Source: Candidatus Kosakonia sp. 282A-S69
GTDB lineage: Bacteria; Pseudomonadota; Gammaproteobacteria; Enterobacterales; Enterobacteriaceae
Length of the DNA: 51,501 bases
Assembly: GCF_029433855.1 (NCBI RefSeq)
Contig: NZ_JAROAU010000003.1
Location: forward strand, 1,205,356-1,256,856
Direction: 5' to 3'
The position numbers and the translations under genes were made by a program. This document shows, piece after piece, positions 17,372-28,226 of this stretch. The notes under the pieces were generated by a model. The model was given only the letters and a program-made list of their open reading frames with translations, was not told where the DNA came from and searched no databases. Numbering within the stretch: position 1 is the stretch's first letter; each line of letters begins with the position of its first letter.

Positions 17372-17388
17372 AAGGTTTAGGTAACCTT
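17372..17388. promoter_or_regulatory. Inverted repeat upstream of the isomerase gene (possible operator)
   Basis: AAGGTT (17372-17377) and AACCTT (17383-17388) face each other across 5 bases, 33 bases before the isomerase start. The arrangement is operator-like, but I recognise no regulator for it. The rest of the yecR-isomerase gap shows no gene. Confidence 0.35.
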
Positions 17389-17420
17389 TGCTATCCGAAG
17401 CACGTCCACAGGAGATGAAA

Positions 17421-18059
17421 ATGAAAATTGCACTGATGATGGAAAACAGCCAGGCGGCGAAAAACGCCATCATTCTCAAAGAGCTGAAAACCGTAGCCGA
17501 TGAGAAGGATTTCCCGGTGTATAACGTCGGCATGAGCGACGAAAATGACCATCATCTGACCTATATTCACCTCGGCATTATGGCCAGTATCCTGCTTAAT
17601 TCCAAAGCGGTGGATTTCGTGGTGACCGGCTGTGGCACCGGACAGGGCGCGCTGATGTCGCTGAACATCCATCCGGGCGTGGTCTGCGGATACTGTATCG
17701 ATCCGGCCGATGCCTTCCTCTTCGCGCAGATCAACAACGGTAATGCGCTGGCGCTGCCGTTTGCCAAAGGCTTTGGCTGGGGTGCCGAGCTGAATGTGCG
17801 CTTTATCTTTGAGAAAGCCTTCACCGGTCGCAATGGGGAAGGTTACCCGCCAGAGCGTAAAGAGCCGCAGGTACGTAACGCTGGCATCCTGAACCAGGTG
17901 AAAGCGGCGGTGGTAAAAGAGAACTATCTCGATACGCTGCGCGCTATCGATCGCGATCTGGTGAAAACCGCCGTTTCCGGCGAACGCTTCCAGCAGTGCT
18001 TCTTCGAGAACTGCCAGAATAAAGAGATCGAAGCCTTCGTACGCGAAGTGCTGGCCTGA
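17421..18059 (+). CDS. RpiB/LacA/LacB family sugar-phosphate isomerase
   Basis: 212-residue cytoplasmic enzyme. ATG at 17421 has AGGAG at 17410-17414; the open frame reaches further up to 17388. Residues ~1-150 are the RpiB/LacAB fold: MKIALMMENSQAAKN, the active-site cysteine-type loop DFVVTGCGTGQGALMSLN (family motif GTGxG), and a following CGYCIDPADAF. The last ~60 residues match the C-terminal extension found in longer members of this family (FFENCQNKEIEAFVREVL). It should interconvert a phosphorylated aldose and ketose, but the sugar is unknown because no kinase, transporter or regulator of sugar use is adjacent. It is not part of the E. coli gene order here, so it is an accessory gene. 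Confidence 0.8.
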   Translation: MKIALMMENSQAAKNAIILKELKTVADEKDFPVYNVGMSDENDHHLTYIHLGIMASILLNSKAVDFVVTGCGTGQGALMSLNIHPGVVCGYCIDPADAFLFAQINNGNALALPFAKGFGWGAELNVRFIFEKAFTGRNGEGYPPERKEPQVRNAGILNQVKAAVVKENYLDTLRAIDRDLVKTAVSGERFQQCFFENCQNKEIEAFVREVLA

Positions 18060-18068
18060 TAACACCTT

Positions 18069-18160
18069 TGCCTGATGGCGCTACGCTTATCCGGCCTACG
18101 GCGCGCAGATTTCTCTGTTCGCACCCGTAGGCCGGATAAGGCGTACGCCGTCATCCGGCA
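18069..18160. repeat. REP/BIME pair
   Basis: A REP element (GCCTGATGGCGCTACGCTTATCCGGCCTACG at 18070-18100) is followed by an inverted copy starting CGTAGGCCGGATAAGGCG (18126-18143), spaced about 25 bases. The pair lies between the convergent isomerase and MFS genes, the usual place for BIMEs. Confidence 0.88.
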
Positions 18161-18184
18161 TAATTCCCGCAGCACGCTCCGGTA

Positions 18185-19606
18185 TTACTGTCGTTTCTGC
18201 GACACGGCGCTGCCGGCATCCCTGGTCAAACGCAGCGTATCAATCATTCCCACCAGACAGATCAACGCAATAAAGACAAACGCCAGCCGGAAACTGATCC
18301 CTTCTATCGCGCCGATCCCTAACCAGCCGCTGATATGCTCCCCAAGGCGAATACCAATCGCGCCAAGCGTAATGCCAAGACCCACCGCCAGCTGGGTCGC
18401 CGTGCTAAACAGCGTATTGGCATAGCTCATCTGCGCGGCGGGCACATCGGCAAAAGCCAGCGTACTGACGCCAGTAAACTGCACCGAGCGAAAGACGCCG
18501 CCAAGGTAGAGGATGACAAAGATTAGCCACACGGGCGTAGCGGCGGTGAGAAATGCGCAGGCCAGTAGCGCTATCACATTTAGCGCGCCGTTAATCAATA
18601 GCAGCCTGCGAAAGCCGAGCCAGCGAATAAGCGGAGTGGTCGCCGGTTTAATGGTCAAATTCCCGGCAAACACCGCCAGCACCAGCAGCCCGGCGTGGAA
18701 AGGATCCATACCAAATCCGACCTGAAACAGCAGCGGCAGCAGAAACGGCACGGCGCTGATCGAGGCACGAAACAGCGAGCCGCCGTGCATAGTGACGCGA
18801 AAGGTCGGCACCTGCATCGCGTCGAGACGGATCATCGGCCACGCATGGCGGCGAAAATGGCGCAACGTAAAGGCAAACATCACCGCGCCAAGCGCCAGCA
18901 ATGCCAGCGTCAATCCGCCCTGCGGATGTGGCGAACCGAGCGCTTCCATCGCGTAAACCAGGCTCACCATCGCGATGCTGGTGGTCAGAAATCCGGTTAA
19001 GTCGAAGGGGCGACGCTCCTCTTCACGGATAGGGGGGATGATACGTAGCGCCAGCGCCATCCCCAGTAGCCCGAGCGGCACATTAATAAAGAAGATCCAG
19101 CGCCAGTCGGCGTAGTGCGTAATAAACCCGCCGAGCGGCGGGCCGATGATCGGTGCCACCAGCGCAGGCCAGGTGAGCGTAGCGATAGCGGTAATCAGCT
19201 GATGTTTTGGCGTGGTGCGCAGCACCGCCAGCCGCCCGACTGGCACCATCAGCGCGCCGCCCACGCCCTGTAAAATCCGCATTGCCACAAACATTCCGAC
19301 GCTGGTAGAGAGCCCGCACAGCACCGAAGCGCAGGTGAAAATCGCCAGCGCCAGCGTAAAGACGGTACGCGCGCCGAAGCGGTCGGCAATCCAGCCGCTG
19401 GCGGGGATCAACACGGCAAGGGTGATCAGATAGGCGCTAATCCCGATATTGAGGGCGACCGCTTCAACGCCAAACGTTTTTGCCATATCCGGCAGCGCCG
19501 TGGCGATCACCGTGCCATCAATAAACTCCATAAAGAAGGCGCCCGCCACCAGTAAAGCTGCCGGGGAAATCGCGCCTCGCGTTTGCGCAGGGGAAGGGTG
19601 GGTCAT
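18185..19606 (-). CDS. DHA2-type MFS multidrug/solute exporter
   Basis: 473-residue inner-membrane transporter with about 13-14 hydrophobic segments. Diagnostic motifs of the EmrB/QacA (DHA2) group are present: FFMEFIDGTVIATALPDMA in helix 1, the motif A loop GWIADRFGART, RILQGVGGALMVPVGR, and the motif C region GPPLGGFITHY. It resembles the MdtD-type branch; the substrate cannot be told from sequence. The start ATG at 19606 opens MTHPSPAQ. It is convergent with the isomerase across the BIME and divergent from azuC. It lies where E. coli has ftnB, so it is an accessory insertion or replacement. Confidence 0.85.
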   Translation of the reverse strand: MTHPSPAQTRGAISPAALLVAGAFFMEFIDGTVIATALPDMAKTFGVEAVALNIGISAYLITLAVLIPASGWIADRFGARTVFTLALAIFTCASVLCGLSTSVGMFVAMRILQGVGGALMVPVGRLAVLRTTPKHQLITAIATLTWPALVAPIIGPPLGGFITHYADWRWIFFINVPLGLLGMALALRIIPPIREEERRPFDLTGFLTTSIAMVSLVYAMEALGSPHPQGGLTLALLALGAVMFAFTLRHFRRHAWPMIRLDAMQVPTFRVTMHGGSLFRASISAVPFLLPLLFQVGFGMDPFHAGLLVLAVFAGNLTIKPATTPLIRWLGFRRLLLINGALNVIALLACAFLTAATPVWLIFVILYLGGVFRSVQFTGVSTLAFADVPAAQMSYANTLFSTATQLAVGLGITLGAIGIRLGEHISGWLGIGAIEGISFRLAFVFIALICLVGMIDTLRLTRDAGSAVSQKRQ

Positions 19607-19744
19607 TAAGGATCTGCCATTTGCAAAAAAAATTGAAAAACGCTAAAGAATTTTTAGCGCGCTAACTGTCGGATCTTTCATCAGATATGCTGATAAAACT
19701 ACGCCAGTTTCGATTTTTGAAACGTGATTTTGATCTCAGATGGA

Positions 19745-19772
19745 TTGATTTTTGTGACGGGCGTCATATTAT
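19745..19772 (+). promoter_or_regulatory. azuC/AzuR promoter with an embedded CRP site
   Basis: The -35 TTGATT (19745-19750) and -10 TATTAT (19767-19772) are 16 bases apart. A CRP-like site TGTGA-N6-TCATA (19753-19768; 8 of 10 consensus bases) fills the spacer and touches the -10. A CRP dimer there would block RNA polymerase, so repression is inferred. Confidence 0.65.
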
Positions 19773-19821
19773 GTCGCTCATTAAGGCTGAATACCTGCCT
19801 GACAATTCGCCGGAGTGAAAG

Positions 19822-19905
19822 ATGAAACTGCGTAAAATCCTGAAGCATATGTTTGAAACCTACTGCAAGACCTTCAAAGACGTACCGCCTGGCGCGATGT
19901 TTTGA
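19822..19905 (+). CDS. azuC: Small membrane-associated protein AzuC
   Basis: 27-residue basic amphipathic peptide beginning [14 protein letters not shown] and ending DVPPGAMF, nearly identical to the 28-residue E. coli AzuC, which ends one Arg later. CGGAG (19811-19815) is the ribosome binding site. In E. coli the peptide is small-stress-induced, associates with the inner membrane and binds the glycerol-3-phosphate dehydrogenase GlpD. It is followed 9 bases later by the terminator of the RNA. Too short for ordinary gene finders, but identity is clear. Confidence 0.93.
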   Translation: MKLRKILKHMFETYCKTFKDVPPGAMF

Positions 19906-19914
19906 GAATAAAAT

Positions 19915-19936
19915 ACCTGCTGCGGCAGGTTTTTTT
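19915..19936 (+). terminator. Terminator of AzuCR
   Basis: ACCTGC (19915-19920) pairs with GCAGGT (19925-19930) around TGCG, followed by T6. Confidence 0.9.
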
Positions 19937-20021
19937 GTGTCTGTGCAGGCCATGCGTGCGCAAAACTACTCTTGCCCGCCGTTTCCCGCTACTATGGCGC
20001 CCTTTCAATAAGGAGCTTCCC

Positions 20022-20273
20022 ATGTCGCAAAATACTCCCGCCGACCAGGAGCTGGTCTCTGACGTTGTCGCCTGCCAGCTGGTCATCAAACAGATCCTTG
20101 ATGTCATTGACGTTATCGCGCCGGTTGAAGTGCGTGAAAAAATGGCTAACCAGCTGAAAACCATCGACTTCTCGACCCATCCTGCCGCCGCCGATCCGGT
20201 TACGCGCCGGGCTATTCAAAAAGCCATTGCGCTGATTGAACTGAAGTTCACCCCACAGGGCGAAGCGCACTAA
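20022..20273 (+). CDS. yecJ: DUF2766 family protein YecJ
   Basis: 83-residue soluble protein, the same length as E. coli YecJ and very similar ([40 protein letters not shown]). The function is unknown. The start ATG at 20022 follows AAGGAG (20010-20015). It keeps its E. coli place between azuC and the ara operon. There is no signal peptide. Confidence 0.92.
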   Translation: MSQNTPADQELVSDVVACQLVIKQILDVIDVIAPVEVREKMANQLKTIDFSTHPAAADPVTRRAIQKAIALIELKFTPQGEAH

Positions 20274-20314
20274 CGCGCGATTTCACGATCCCCGGCAACG
20301 GGTCTGTGACGCAG

Positions 20315-20337
20315 CGGTGTTTTTGAAACGCCGTTTT
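20315..20337 (+). terminator. Terminator of yecJ
   Basis: CGGTGTTT (20315-20322) pairs with AAACGCCG (20326-20333) with one G-T pair, followed by TTTT. Confidence 0.65.
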
Positions 20338-20390
20338 GATCAACAATAACGCCACCTGTTTCACCTGACCTCAACGGCAAGGAGTTGGTC

Positions 20391-20948
20391 ATGAAAAAAG
20401 TGGCGGTATTGTTAGCGCCCGGTTTTGAAGAAGCGGAAGCGATTATCACCATTGATATTTTGCGCCGCTTAAATATTGAAGTAGAGACGCTGGCCTGCGC
20501 GGATTCCCGCGCGGTGGTCAGCTATCACGCCATTCCCCTGGTGGCAGACAGCACCTTGTCAGAGCGGCAAGCGACGCTGTTCGACGCCATCGTCCTGCCC
20601 GGCGGCCCGCAGGGCAGCGTCAACCTCGCGGCCAATAATGATGTCGTGCAATTTATTAACGCCCACGATGCGGCAGGGAGACTTATCTGCCCGATCTGCT
20701 CCGCCGCCGCGCGCGTGCTGGGCGGCAACAACCTGCTAAAGGGCCGCCGGTATGTCTGCTCCGGCGATCTCTATCAGCAGGTGCGCGATGGCGAGTATGT
20801 CGATGCCCCCGTCGTTGAAGATGGCAACCTCATTAGCGGCAAGGGGCTGGGGCATGCTTTCGACTTCGCCTTCACGCTTGCCGCACGCCTGCTGGGCGAC
20901 GAAACAGCCGTTCGCGATCACGCCGATCATATCTACTACCACTGGTGA
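20391..20948 (+). CDS. DJ-1/PfpI family protein
   Basis: 185-residue cytoplasmic protein. ATG at 20391 is preceded by AAGGAG (20379-20384). The flavodoxin-like DJ-1 fold is visible: MKKVAVLLAPGFEEAEAI with the conserved acidic residue in FEEAEA, DAIVLPGGPQGSVNL, the nucleophile-elbow region RLICPICSAAARVL with the catalytic-type cysteine, and RDHADHIYYHW at the end. It resembles YajL and the DJ-1 group, linked with protein or glyoxal stress chaperone/glyoxalase activity, but it is not the E. coli yajL locus. Not present here in E. coli, so an accessory single-gene insertion between yecJ and araF. Confidence 0.82.
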   Translation: MKKVAVLLAPGFEEAEAIITIDILRRLNIEVETLACADSRAVVSYHAIPLVADSTLSERQATLFDAIVLPGGPQGSVNLAANNDVVQFINAHDAAGRLICPICSAAARVLGGNNLLKGRRYVCSGDLYQQVRDGEYVDAPVVEDGNLISGKGLGHAFDFAFTLAARLLGDETAVRDHADHIYYHW

Positions 20949-20956
20949 TCGTTTCT

Positions 20957-20979
20957 CCCGGCCGCGCCCTGCGGCCGGG
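20957..20979 (+). terminator. GC-rich hairpin after the DJ-1 gene
   Basis: A 9-bp stem CCCGGCCGC (20957-20965) and GCGGCCGGG (20971-20979) with a 5-base loop lies 8 bases after the stop. No T tract is present, so it may stabilise the mRNA end rather than terminate. Confidence 0.45.
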
Positions 20980-21002
20980 TACAAGGATAAGCTGGCTGAC
21001 GT

Positions 21003-21148
21003 TATGGATTATCCTGCTTTCTCCCTTGCGATTTGTCTGACAAAAGCCGCTGACTTTATGGCTAAATTCGCTGAATTTATGTACGGAATTACTGTAATTC
21101 AGCCGTGTGATGCCGCTCTCCTATGGAGAATCAATTTCCCGCTAAAAC
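21003..21148 (+). promoter_or_regulatory. araFGH control region: AraC half-sites, CRP site, promoter
   Basis: AraC half-sites of the form TATGGA-N7-GCTA occur at 21003-21019 (TATGGA…GCTT), 21057-21073 (TATGGC…GCTG) and 21078-21094 (TATGTA…ACTG). The last two are exactly 21 bases apart, as in the I1-I2 pair of araBAD. A CRP half-site TGTGA with a weak partner lies at 21106-21121. A possible -10 TAAAAC is at 21143-21148, which would put CRP near -41.5. AraC upstream of CRP is the order reported for E. coli araFGH. Confidence 0.65.
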
Positions 21149-21266
21149 TATTTCCAGCACAGATGTCCATCTGATGCATGGGCGCTAATGCCTTGTTTTT
21201 TGAACTTTTAACAATACCAATTATTTCTGTTTCCTACATAAAAGCGTGTTTAAGCCGGAGTTTACC

Positions 21267-22247
21267 ATGCACAAATTCACTAAAGCGTTGGCGGCCATCG
21301 GCCTGGCTGCCGTTATGTCACAATCCGCTATCGCTGAAACCATGAAGCTCGGGTTTCTGGTTAAACAGCCGGAAGAGCCCTGGTTCCAGACTGAGTGGAA
21401 ATTCGCTGACAAAGCGGGCAAAGAGTTAGGTTTCGAGGTGATAAAAATCGCCGTTCCGGATGGCGAAAAAACGCTGAACGCCATCGATAGCCTGGCGGCC
21501 AGCGGCGCGAAAGGATTTGTCATCTGTACGCCAGATCCGAAACTCGGCTCCGCCATCATGGCGAAAGCACGTGGTTACGACATGAAAGTGATTGCCGTCG
21601 ATGATCAGTTCGTTAATGCCAAAGGTAAGCCGATGGAGTCCGTTCCGCTGGTGATGATGGCGGCCAGCGAAATCGGCGCGCGTCAGGGCGAGGAACTCTA
21701 TAAAGAGATGCAGAAACGCGGCTGGGACGTAAAAGAGACCGGCGTGATGGCAATCACCGCTAACGAACTCGACACCGCCCGTCGCCGTACCAGCGGTTCC
21801 ATGGACGCGCTGAAAAAAGCCGGTTTCCCGGAAAAGCAGATCTACCAGGTGCCAACCAAATCTAACGATATCCCCGGCGCATTCGATGCCGGCAACTCGC
21901 TGCTGGTACAGCACCCGGAAGTGAAACACTGGCTGGTGCTGGGCATGAACGATAACACCGTGCTGGGCGGCGTACGCGCCACCGAAGGCCAGGGCTTTAA
22001 AGCGGCAGATGTGATTGGCATCGGTATTAACGGTGTCGATGCGGTGAGCGAACTGTCGAAAGGGCAGGCCACCGGCTTCTATGGCTCCCTGCTGCCGAGC
22101 CCGGATGTGCACGGCTACAAAACCAGCGAGCTCCTCTACAACTGGGTGACCAAAGGGGTTGAGCCGCCGAAGTTCACAGCGGTAACCGATGTGGTGCTCA
22201 TCACCCGCGATAACTTTAAAGAAGAGCTGGCGAAGAAAGGACTGTAA
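21267..22247 (+). CDS. araF: L-arabinose-binding periplasmic protein
   Basis: High-affinity arabinose receptor of the AraFGH ABC importer. The open frame reaches 21246, but ATG at 21267 follows CCGGAG and gives the standard N-terminus [20 protein letters not shown]. The Sec signal peptide ends near residue 23 (QSAIAE). It is 326 residues, three fewer than E. coli because the last residues are missing after KKGL. Ligand-binding region segments [19 protein letters not shown] and [18 protein letters not shown] are intact. An intergenic hairpin before araG favours excess binding protein. Confidence 0.97.
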   Translation: MHKFTKALAAIGLAAVMSQSAIAETMKLGFLVKQPEEPWFQTEWKFADKAGKELGFEVIKIAVPDGEKTLNAIDSLAASGAKGFVICTPDPKLGSAIMAKARGYDMKVIAVDDQFVNAKGKPMESVPLVMMAASEIGARQGEELYKEMQKRGWDVKETGVMAITANELDTARRRTSGSMDALKKAGFPEKQIYQVPTKSNDIPGAFDAGNSLLVQHPEVKHWLVLGMNDNTVLGGVRATEGQGFKAADVIGIGINGVDAVSELSKGQATGFYGSLLPSPDVHGYKTSELLYNWVTKGVEPPKFTAVTDVVLITRDNFKEELAKKGL

Positions 22248-22262
22248 GGCTCTGTCGGTTGC

Positions 22263-22284
22263 GCTCCCCGTATCAACGGGGAGC
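22263..22284 (+). repeat. araF-araG intergenic hairpin
   Basis: A 9-bp perfect stem GCTCCCCGT (22263-22271) and ACGGGGAGC (22276-22284) with a 4-base loop and no T tract lies between araF and araG. Such hairpins in binding-protein operons protect the upstream mRNA and lower downstream expression. Confidence 0.65.
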
Positions 22285-22317
22285 CTGTCGTACCCTCAAC
22301 TGCTTCACGGAGACGTT

Positions 22318-23832
22318 ATGCAACACGCCACTCCCTATCTTTCGTTTCGCGGGATCAGCAAAACCTTTCCCGGCGTTAAGGCGCTGAGTGATATCACTTT
22401 TGACTGTTACGCCGGGCAGGTGCACGCGCTGATGGGCGAAAATGGCGCGGGAAAATCTACCCTGCTGAAGATCCTCAGCGGTAACTACGCGCCGACCGGC
22501 GGCACGCTGGCTATTAAAGGCGAAGAGGTGGTGTTTAGCGACACCACCGCGGCGCTCAATGCCGGCGTGGCGATTATCTACCAGGAGCTGCACCTGGTGC
22601 CCGAGATGACCGTCGCGGAAAATATCTACCTTGGGCAACTGCCGCAAAAAGGCGGCATCGTGAACCGCTCGCTGCTCAACTACGAAGCGGGCCTGCAGTT
22701 ACAGCATCTTGGGCTGGATATCGATCCCCAGACGCCGCTCAAGTATCTCTCTATTGGTCAATGGCAGATGGTGGAGATTGCCAAAGCGCTGGCGCGCAAC
22801 GCCAAAGTGATCGCCTTTGACGAACCGACCAGCTCCCTCTCGGCACGTGAAATCGACAACCTGTTCCGCGTGATCCGCGAGCTGCGCAAAGAGGGCCGCG
22901 TGATCCTCTATGTTTCCCATCGCATGGAGGAGATTTTTGCCCTCAGCGACGCCATTACCGTCTTTAAAGATGGCCGCTACGTGCGCACCTTCAGCGATAT
23001 GCAGCAGGTCAACCACGATCAGTTAGTGCAGGCGATGGTCGGGCGCGAGCTGGGCGATATCTATGGCTGGCAGCCACGCCCCTATGGCGAAGAGCGTTTG
23101 CGCCTGGAGCAGGTGAAAGCACCGGGCGTACGCACGCCTGTCAGTCTGAGCGTGCGCAGCGGCGAAATCGTCGGCCTCTTTGGTCTGGTTGGCGCCGGGC
23201 GCAGCGAGCTGATGAAGGGGCTCTTCGGCGGTACAAAGATCACCGAAGGTCAGGTCTTTATCGATGGCGAAGCGATCACCATCCAGAAACCCGCCCACGC
23301 CATTCGCGCCGGGATGATGCTCTGCCCGGAAGATCGTAAAGCGGAAGGGATCATCCCCGTGCACTCAGTGCAGGAGAACATCAACATCAGCGCCCGGCGC
23401 AAATACATCCGCGCCGGCTGCCTGATTAACGACGGCTGGGAGAGCGAAAACGCCGCGCACCATATTCAGGCGCTTAATATCAAAACCCCCGGTGCTGAGC
23501 AGCTGATTATGAATCTCTCCGGCGGCAACCAGCAGAAGGCGATCCTTGGGCGCTGGCTATCGGAGGAGATGAAAGTGATCCTGCTTGATGAGCCGACGCG
23601 CGGTATAGATGTGGGTGCCAAACATGAGATCTACAACGTGATATACGCGCTGGCCGCGCGTGGCGTCGCGGTGCTCTTTGCTTCAAGCGACTTACCCGAA
23701 GTGCTCGGCGTTGCCGATCGCATTGTGGTGATGCGTGAAGGGGAGATTGCCGGTGAGGTGTTACACGGTCAGGGTGATGAACAGCAGGTGTTGAGCCTGG
23801 CTATGCCAAAAGTGAGCCAGGCGGTCGCCTGA
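22318..23832 (+). CDS. araG: L-arabinose ABC transporter ATP-binding protein
   Basis: Double ATPase of the arabinose importer, 504 residues from ATG at 22318, matching E. coli. The N-terminal cassette has Walker [10 protein letters not shown], signature LSIGQ and Walker [10 protein letters not shown]. The C-terminal cassette has a degenerate Walker A ([10 protein letters not shown]), signature LSGGNQQK and Walker [13 protein letters not shown], the standard asymmetry of sugar importers of this class. An upstream in-frame extension to 22189 overlaps araF and lacks support. It is followed 14 bases later by araH. Confidence 0.97.
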   Translation: MQHATPYLSFRGISKTFPGVKALSDITFDCYAGQVHALMGENGAGKSTLLKILSGNYAPTGGTLAIKGEEVVFSDTTAALNAGVAIIYQELHLVPEMTVAENIYLGQLPQKGGIVNRSLLNYEAGLQLQHLGLDIDPQTPLKYLSIGQWQMVEIAKALARNAKVIAFDEPTSSLSAREIDNLFRVIRELRKEGRVILYVSHRMEEIFALSDAITVFKDGRYVRTFSDMQQVNHDQLVQAMVGRELGDIYGWQPRPYGEERLRLEQVKAPGVRTPVSLSVRSGEIVGLFGLVGAGRSELMKGLFGGTKITEGQVFIDGEAITIQKPAHAIRAGMMLCPEDRKAEGIIPVHSVQENINISARRKYIRAGCLINDGWESENAAHHIQALNIKTPGAEQLIMNLSGGNQQKAILGRWLSEEMKVILLDEPTRGIDVGAKHEIYNVIYALAARGVAVLFASSDLPEVLGVADRIVVMREGEIAGEVLHGQGDEQQVLSLAMPKVSQAVA

Positions 23833-23846
23833 GCGAGGAGAATACG

Positions 23847-24830
23847 ATGTCATCTTTAACAACGGCCCGCGCGCCGAAAAAGTCGCCCTTTAGCGTCGGG
23901 CGCATCTGGGATCAGTTTGGCATGCTGGTGGTCTTCGCCGTGCTGTTTATTGGCTGCGCGGTGTTTGTGCCGAACTTCGCCTCCTTCGTAAATATGAAGG
24001 GGCTGGGGCTGGCGATCTCCATGTCCGGGATGGTTGCCTGCGGCATGCTCTTCTGCCTCGCCTCCGGTGATTTCGATCTCTCGGTCGCCTCGGTGATTGC
24101 CTGTGCCGGTGTGACCACCGCAGTGGTGATTAACCTCAGCGAAAGTTTGTGGATTGGCGTTGCCGCCGGTCTGCTGCTCGGTGTGGTCAGCGGCTTTATT
24201 AACGGCTTTGTCATCGCCCGCTTAAAGATCAACGCCCTAATCACCACGCTGGCGACCATGCAGATTGTGCGCGGGCTGGCCTATATCATTTCCGACGGTA
24301 AGGCGGTCGGCATTGAAGATGAGCGCTTTTTTGAGCTGGGTTACGCAAACTGGCTGGGCTTGCCGGCGCCAATCTGGCTGACGGTCGGCTGCCTGATTAT
24401 CTTTGGCTTCCTGCTGAACCGCACCACCTTTGGCCGTAACACGCTGGCGATTGGTGGTAATGAAGAGGCCGCACGGCTGGCGGGTGTGCCGGTGGTGCGC
24501 ACCAAAATCATCATCTTCGTGCTTTCCGGGCTGGTGTCGGCGGCGGCGGGGATTATTCTCGCTTCACGTATGACCAGCGGACAGCCGATGACGTCGATTG
24601 GCTATGAGCTGATTGTCATCTCTGCCTGCGTATTAGGTGGTGTTTCACTGAAGGGCGGCATAGGAAAAATCTCGTATGTGGTGGCAGGTATTCTGATTCT
24701 TGGCACCGTTGAGAACGCGATGAACCTGCTCAATATCTCCCCCTTCTCGCAGTACGTCGTACGTGGTCTGATCCTGCTGGCAGCGGTGATCTTCGACCGT
24801 TATAAGCAAAAAGCGAAGCGCACGGTGTGA
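23847..24830 (+). CDS. araH: L-arabinose ABC transporter permease
   Basis: Inner-membrane channel of the arabinose importer, 327 residues, of the ribose/galactose permease family. About ten hydrophobic helices are visible. Conserved segments are GMVACGMLFCLASGDFDLSV, the cytoplasmic loop IGGNEEAARLAGVPV and LGGVSLKGGIGKISYVVAG. The start ATG at 23847 follows GCGAGGAG. Last gene of araFGH, closed by a clear terminator. Confidence 0.97.
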   Translation: MSSLTTARAPKKSPFSVGRIWDQFGMLVVFAVLFIGCAVFVPNFASFVNMKGLGLAISMSGMVACGMLFCLASGDFDLSVASVIACAGVTTAVVINLSESLWIGVAAGLLLGVVSGFINGFVIARLKINALITTLATMQIVRGLAYIISDGKAVGIEDERFFELGYANWLGLPAPIWLTVGCLIIFGFLLNRTTFGRNTLAIGGNEEAARLAGVPVVRTKIIIFVLSGLVSAAAGIILASRMTSGQPMTSIGYELIVISACVLGGVSLKGGIGKISYVVAGILILGTVENAMNLLNISPFSQYVVRGLILLAAVIFDRYKQKAKRTV

Positions 24831-24881
24831 GGCTAACTGCTTAAATTATCGACACAACCTTTCAGTGTAATTCCCCCTCTA

Positions 24882-24910
24882 ACCAGCCGCGAATGCGGCT
24901 GGTCTTTCAT
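24882..24910 (+). terminator. Terminator of araFGH
   Basis: The 9-bp stem ACCAGCCGC (24882-24890) and GCGGCTGGT (24895-24903) has loop GAAT and is followed by CTTTCATT. Confidence 0.75.
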
Positions 24911-24916
24911 TGTTAA

Positions 24917-27221
<2,305 letters not shown>

Positions 27222-27233
27222 GCCGTAAACCCG

Positions 27234-27263
27234 AATGCTCCCGCCACGGCGGGGGCATTTTTT
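27234..27263. terminator. Terminator between convergent otsA and uspC
   Basis: AATGCTCCCGCC (27234-27245) pairs with GGCGGGGGCATT (27248-27259) with one T-G pair, followed by Ts into 27263. The T tract overlaps the uspC stop codon. Mainly active for otsBA. Confidence 0.85.
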
Positions 27264-27687
27264 ATCCCTCCAGCGACACCAGCAGCACATCCACTTCACT
27301 TCTCTTCACGATACGCTTCGCCGCGCAGGCCGCACGCGCGAAAAATGTCTGGTTATGGTTACCGCATACCACCAGATCGACCCCCTTTGTCCGGCAGACC
27401 TCGACGATATGCTCACCCAACTCCCCGGAAGCGATCAGCATTTGCTCAATGGGATATTCTGTACTAGTTACCAGCTCGTTAAGAAACTGTTGCATTTCTT
27501 CCTGTAAGAGAGTTCGGACACTCTCCATCATCGGCGCGGCAAGCTGATTATAGAGTTCGGGGTCGGCGGTAAGGGTAATTAATGTGATGCGGGCGTGAGA
27601 AGGTCGAGCAATATCAATTGCTTTGGCGAGAAGCTGACGACTCTCCGGGGTCATCGCCACCGCAACCAGAAGATGCGTGTAGGCCAT
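27262..27687 (-). CDS. uspC: Universal stress protein C
   Basis: Small cytoplasmic stress protein; in E. coli UspC supports motility and potassium/osmotic stress signalling. ATG at 27687 has GGAGA 6 bases ahead; an in-frame ATG at 27723 is less likely. It is 141 residues. UspA-fold motifs are HLLVAVAMTPESRQLLAKA at the N-terminus, AAPMMESVRTLL in the middle and VDLVVCGNHNQTFFARA at residues ~105-121, the usual place of the nucleotide-binding loop. It keeps its E. coli position and orientation between otsA and flhD. Confidence 0.94.
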   Translation of the reverse strand: MAYTHLLVAVAMTPESRQLLAKAIDIARPSHARITLITLTADPELYNQLAAPMMESVRTLLQEEMQQFLNELVTSTEYPIEQMLIASGELGEHIVEVCRTKGVDLVVCGNHNQTFFARAACAAKRIVKRSEVDVLLVSLEG

Positions 27688-28182
27688 TGCTTTCTCCACG
27701 AGGTATTCCAGTTTTTTCACCATTACTCTGTTTCATGCTGCAGTGCAAGCCATGAACATTGCCACTCTGTGAAGGTAATCATAAATATTCATTAATTTTT
27801 CTAACGTAACAGAGCGTACATATAATAAGCAAGTTAACGAATTTTGAATACCTAACTGAAATTTAAAGAATATATCGCTAAATTTCTCTTCTGATCATCA
27901 GGCTCATTAACGAAAATGAAATGGTTACTTAAGTCAACTAATTAGCCACACTAAAATCTTAACTTGTTGTTTTGTAAGTATATTTATTTGTGTGTCTGCA
28001 ATAGATACGTTTAGCTGAATCGAGGCATTCCAGCATGTCATACCTCTGACCAGTGGCGCTTTTTAGCGGCTGGTACTGCATGAGTATTCGTACTAGTGGA
28101 ATAAAAAAGGGCTCAATCGAGCAAATAAACATCAAATCACAAGCGAGACTGATAGATTTCTGATCAAAATTCACGTAAATTA
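27688..28182. other. Upstream part of the uspC-flhD intergenic region
   Basis: About 500 AT-rich bases with no supportable gene. A 71-codon reverse frame at 27959-28174 has no ribosome binding site and no recognisable protein. No insertion sequence is seen, although in many E. coli strains IS elements insert here. The region probably holds further flhDC regulator sites. Confidence 0.6.
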
Positions 28183-28198
28183 TGTGACGTGGATCACA
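28183..28198 (+). promoter_or_regulatory. CRP site of flhDC
   Basis: TGTGA-N6-TCACA, a perfect CRP consensus, is centred at 28190.5, about 71 bases upstream of the predicted flhDC transcription start. This matches the -71.5 class I activating position known in E. coli. Confidence 0.9.
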
Positions 28199-28226
28199 AA
28201 AATTTCAAATTCCCGCTCTGCTCAGA

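Larger units (their letters stand above)
19779..19936 (+). ncRNA. AzuCR dual-function RNA
   Basis: The predicted transcript runs from about 7 bases after the -10 to the end of the terminator T tract, about 158 bases. E. coli AzuCR is of similar size; it encodes the AzuC peptide and also base-pairs with mRNAs of carbon metabolism. The start site is inferred from the promoter. Confidence 0.7.

Noticed and set aside
27959-28174. 71-codon reverse frame in the flhDC upstream region
   Set aside because: No ribosome binding site, no recognisable domain, and it lies in a known regulatory region.
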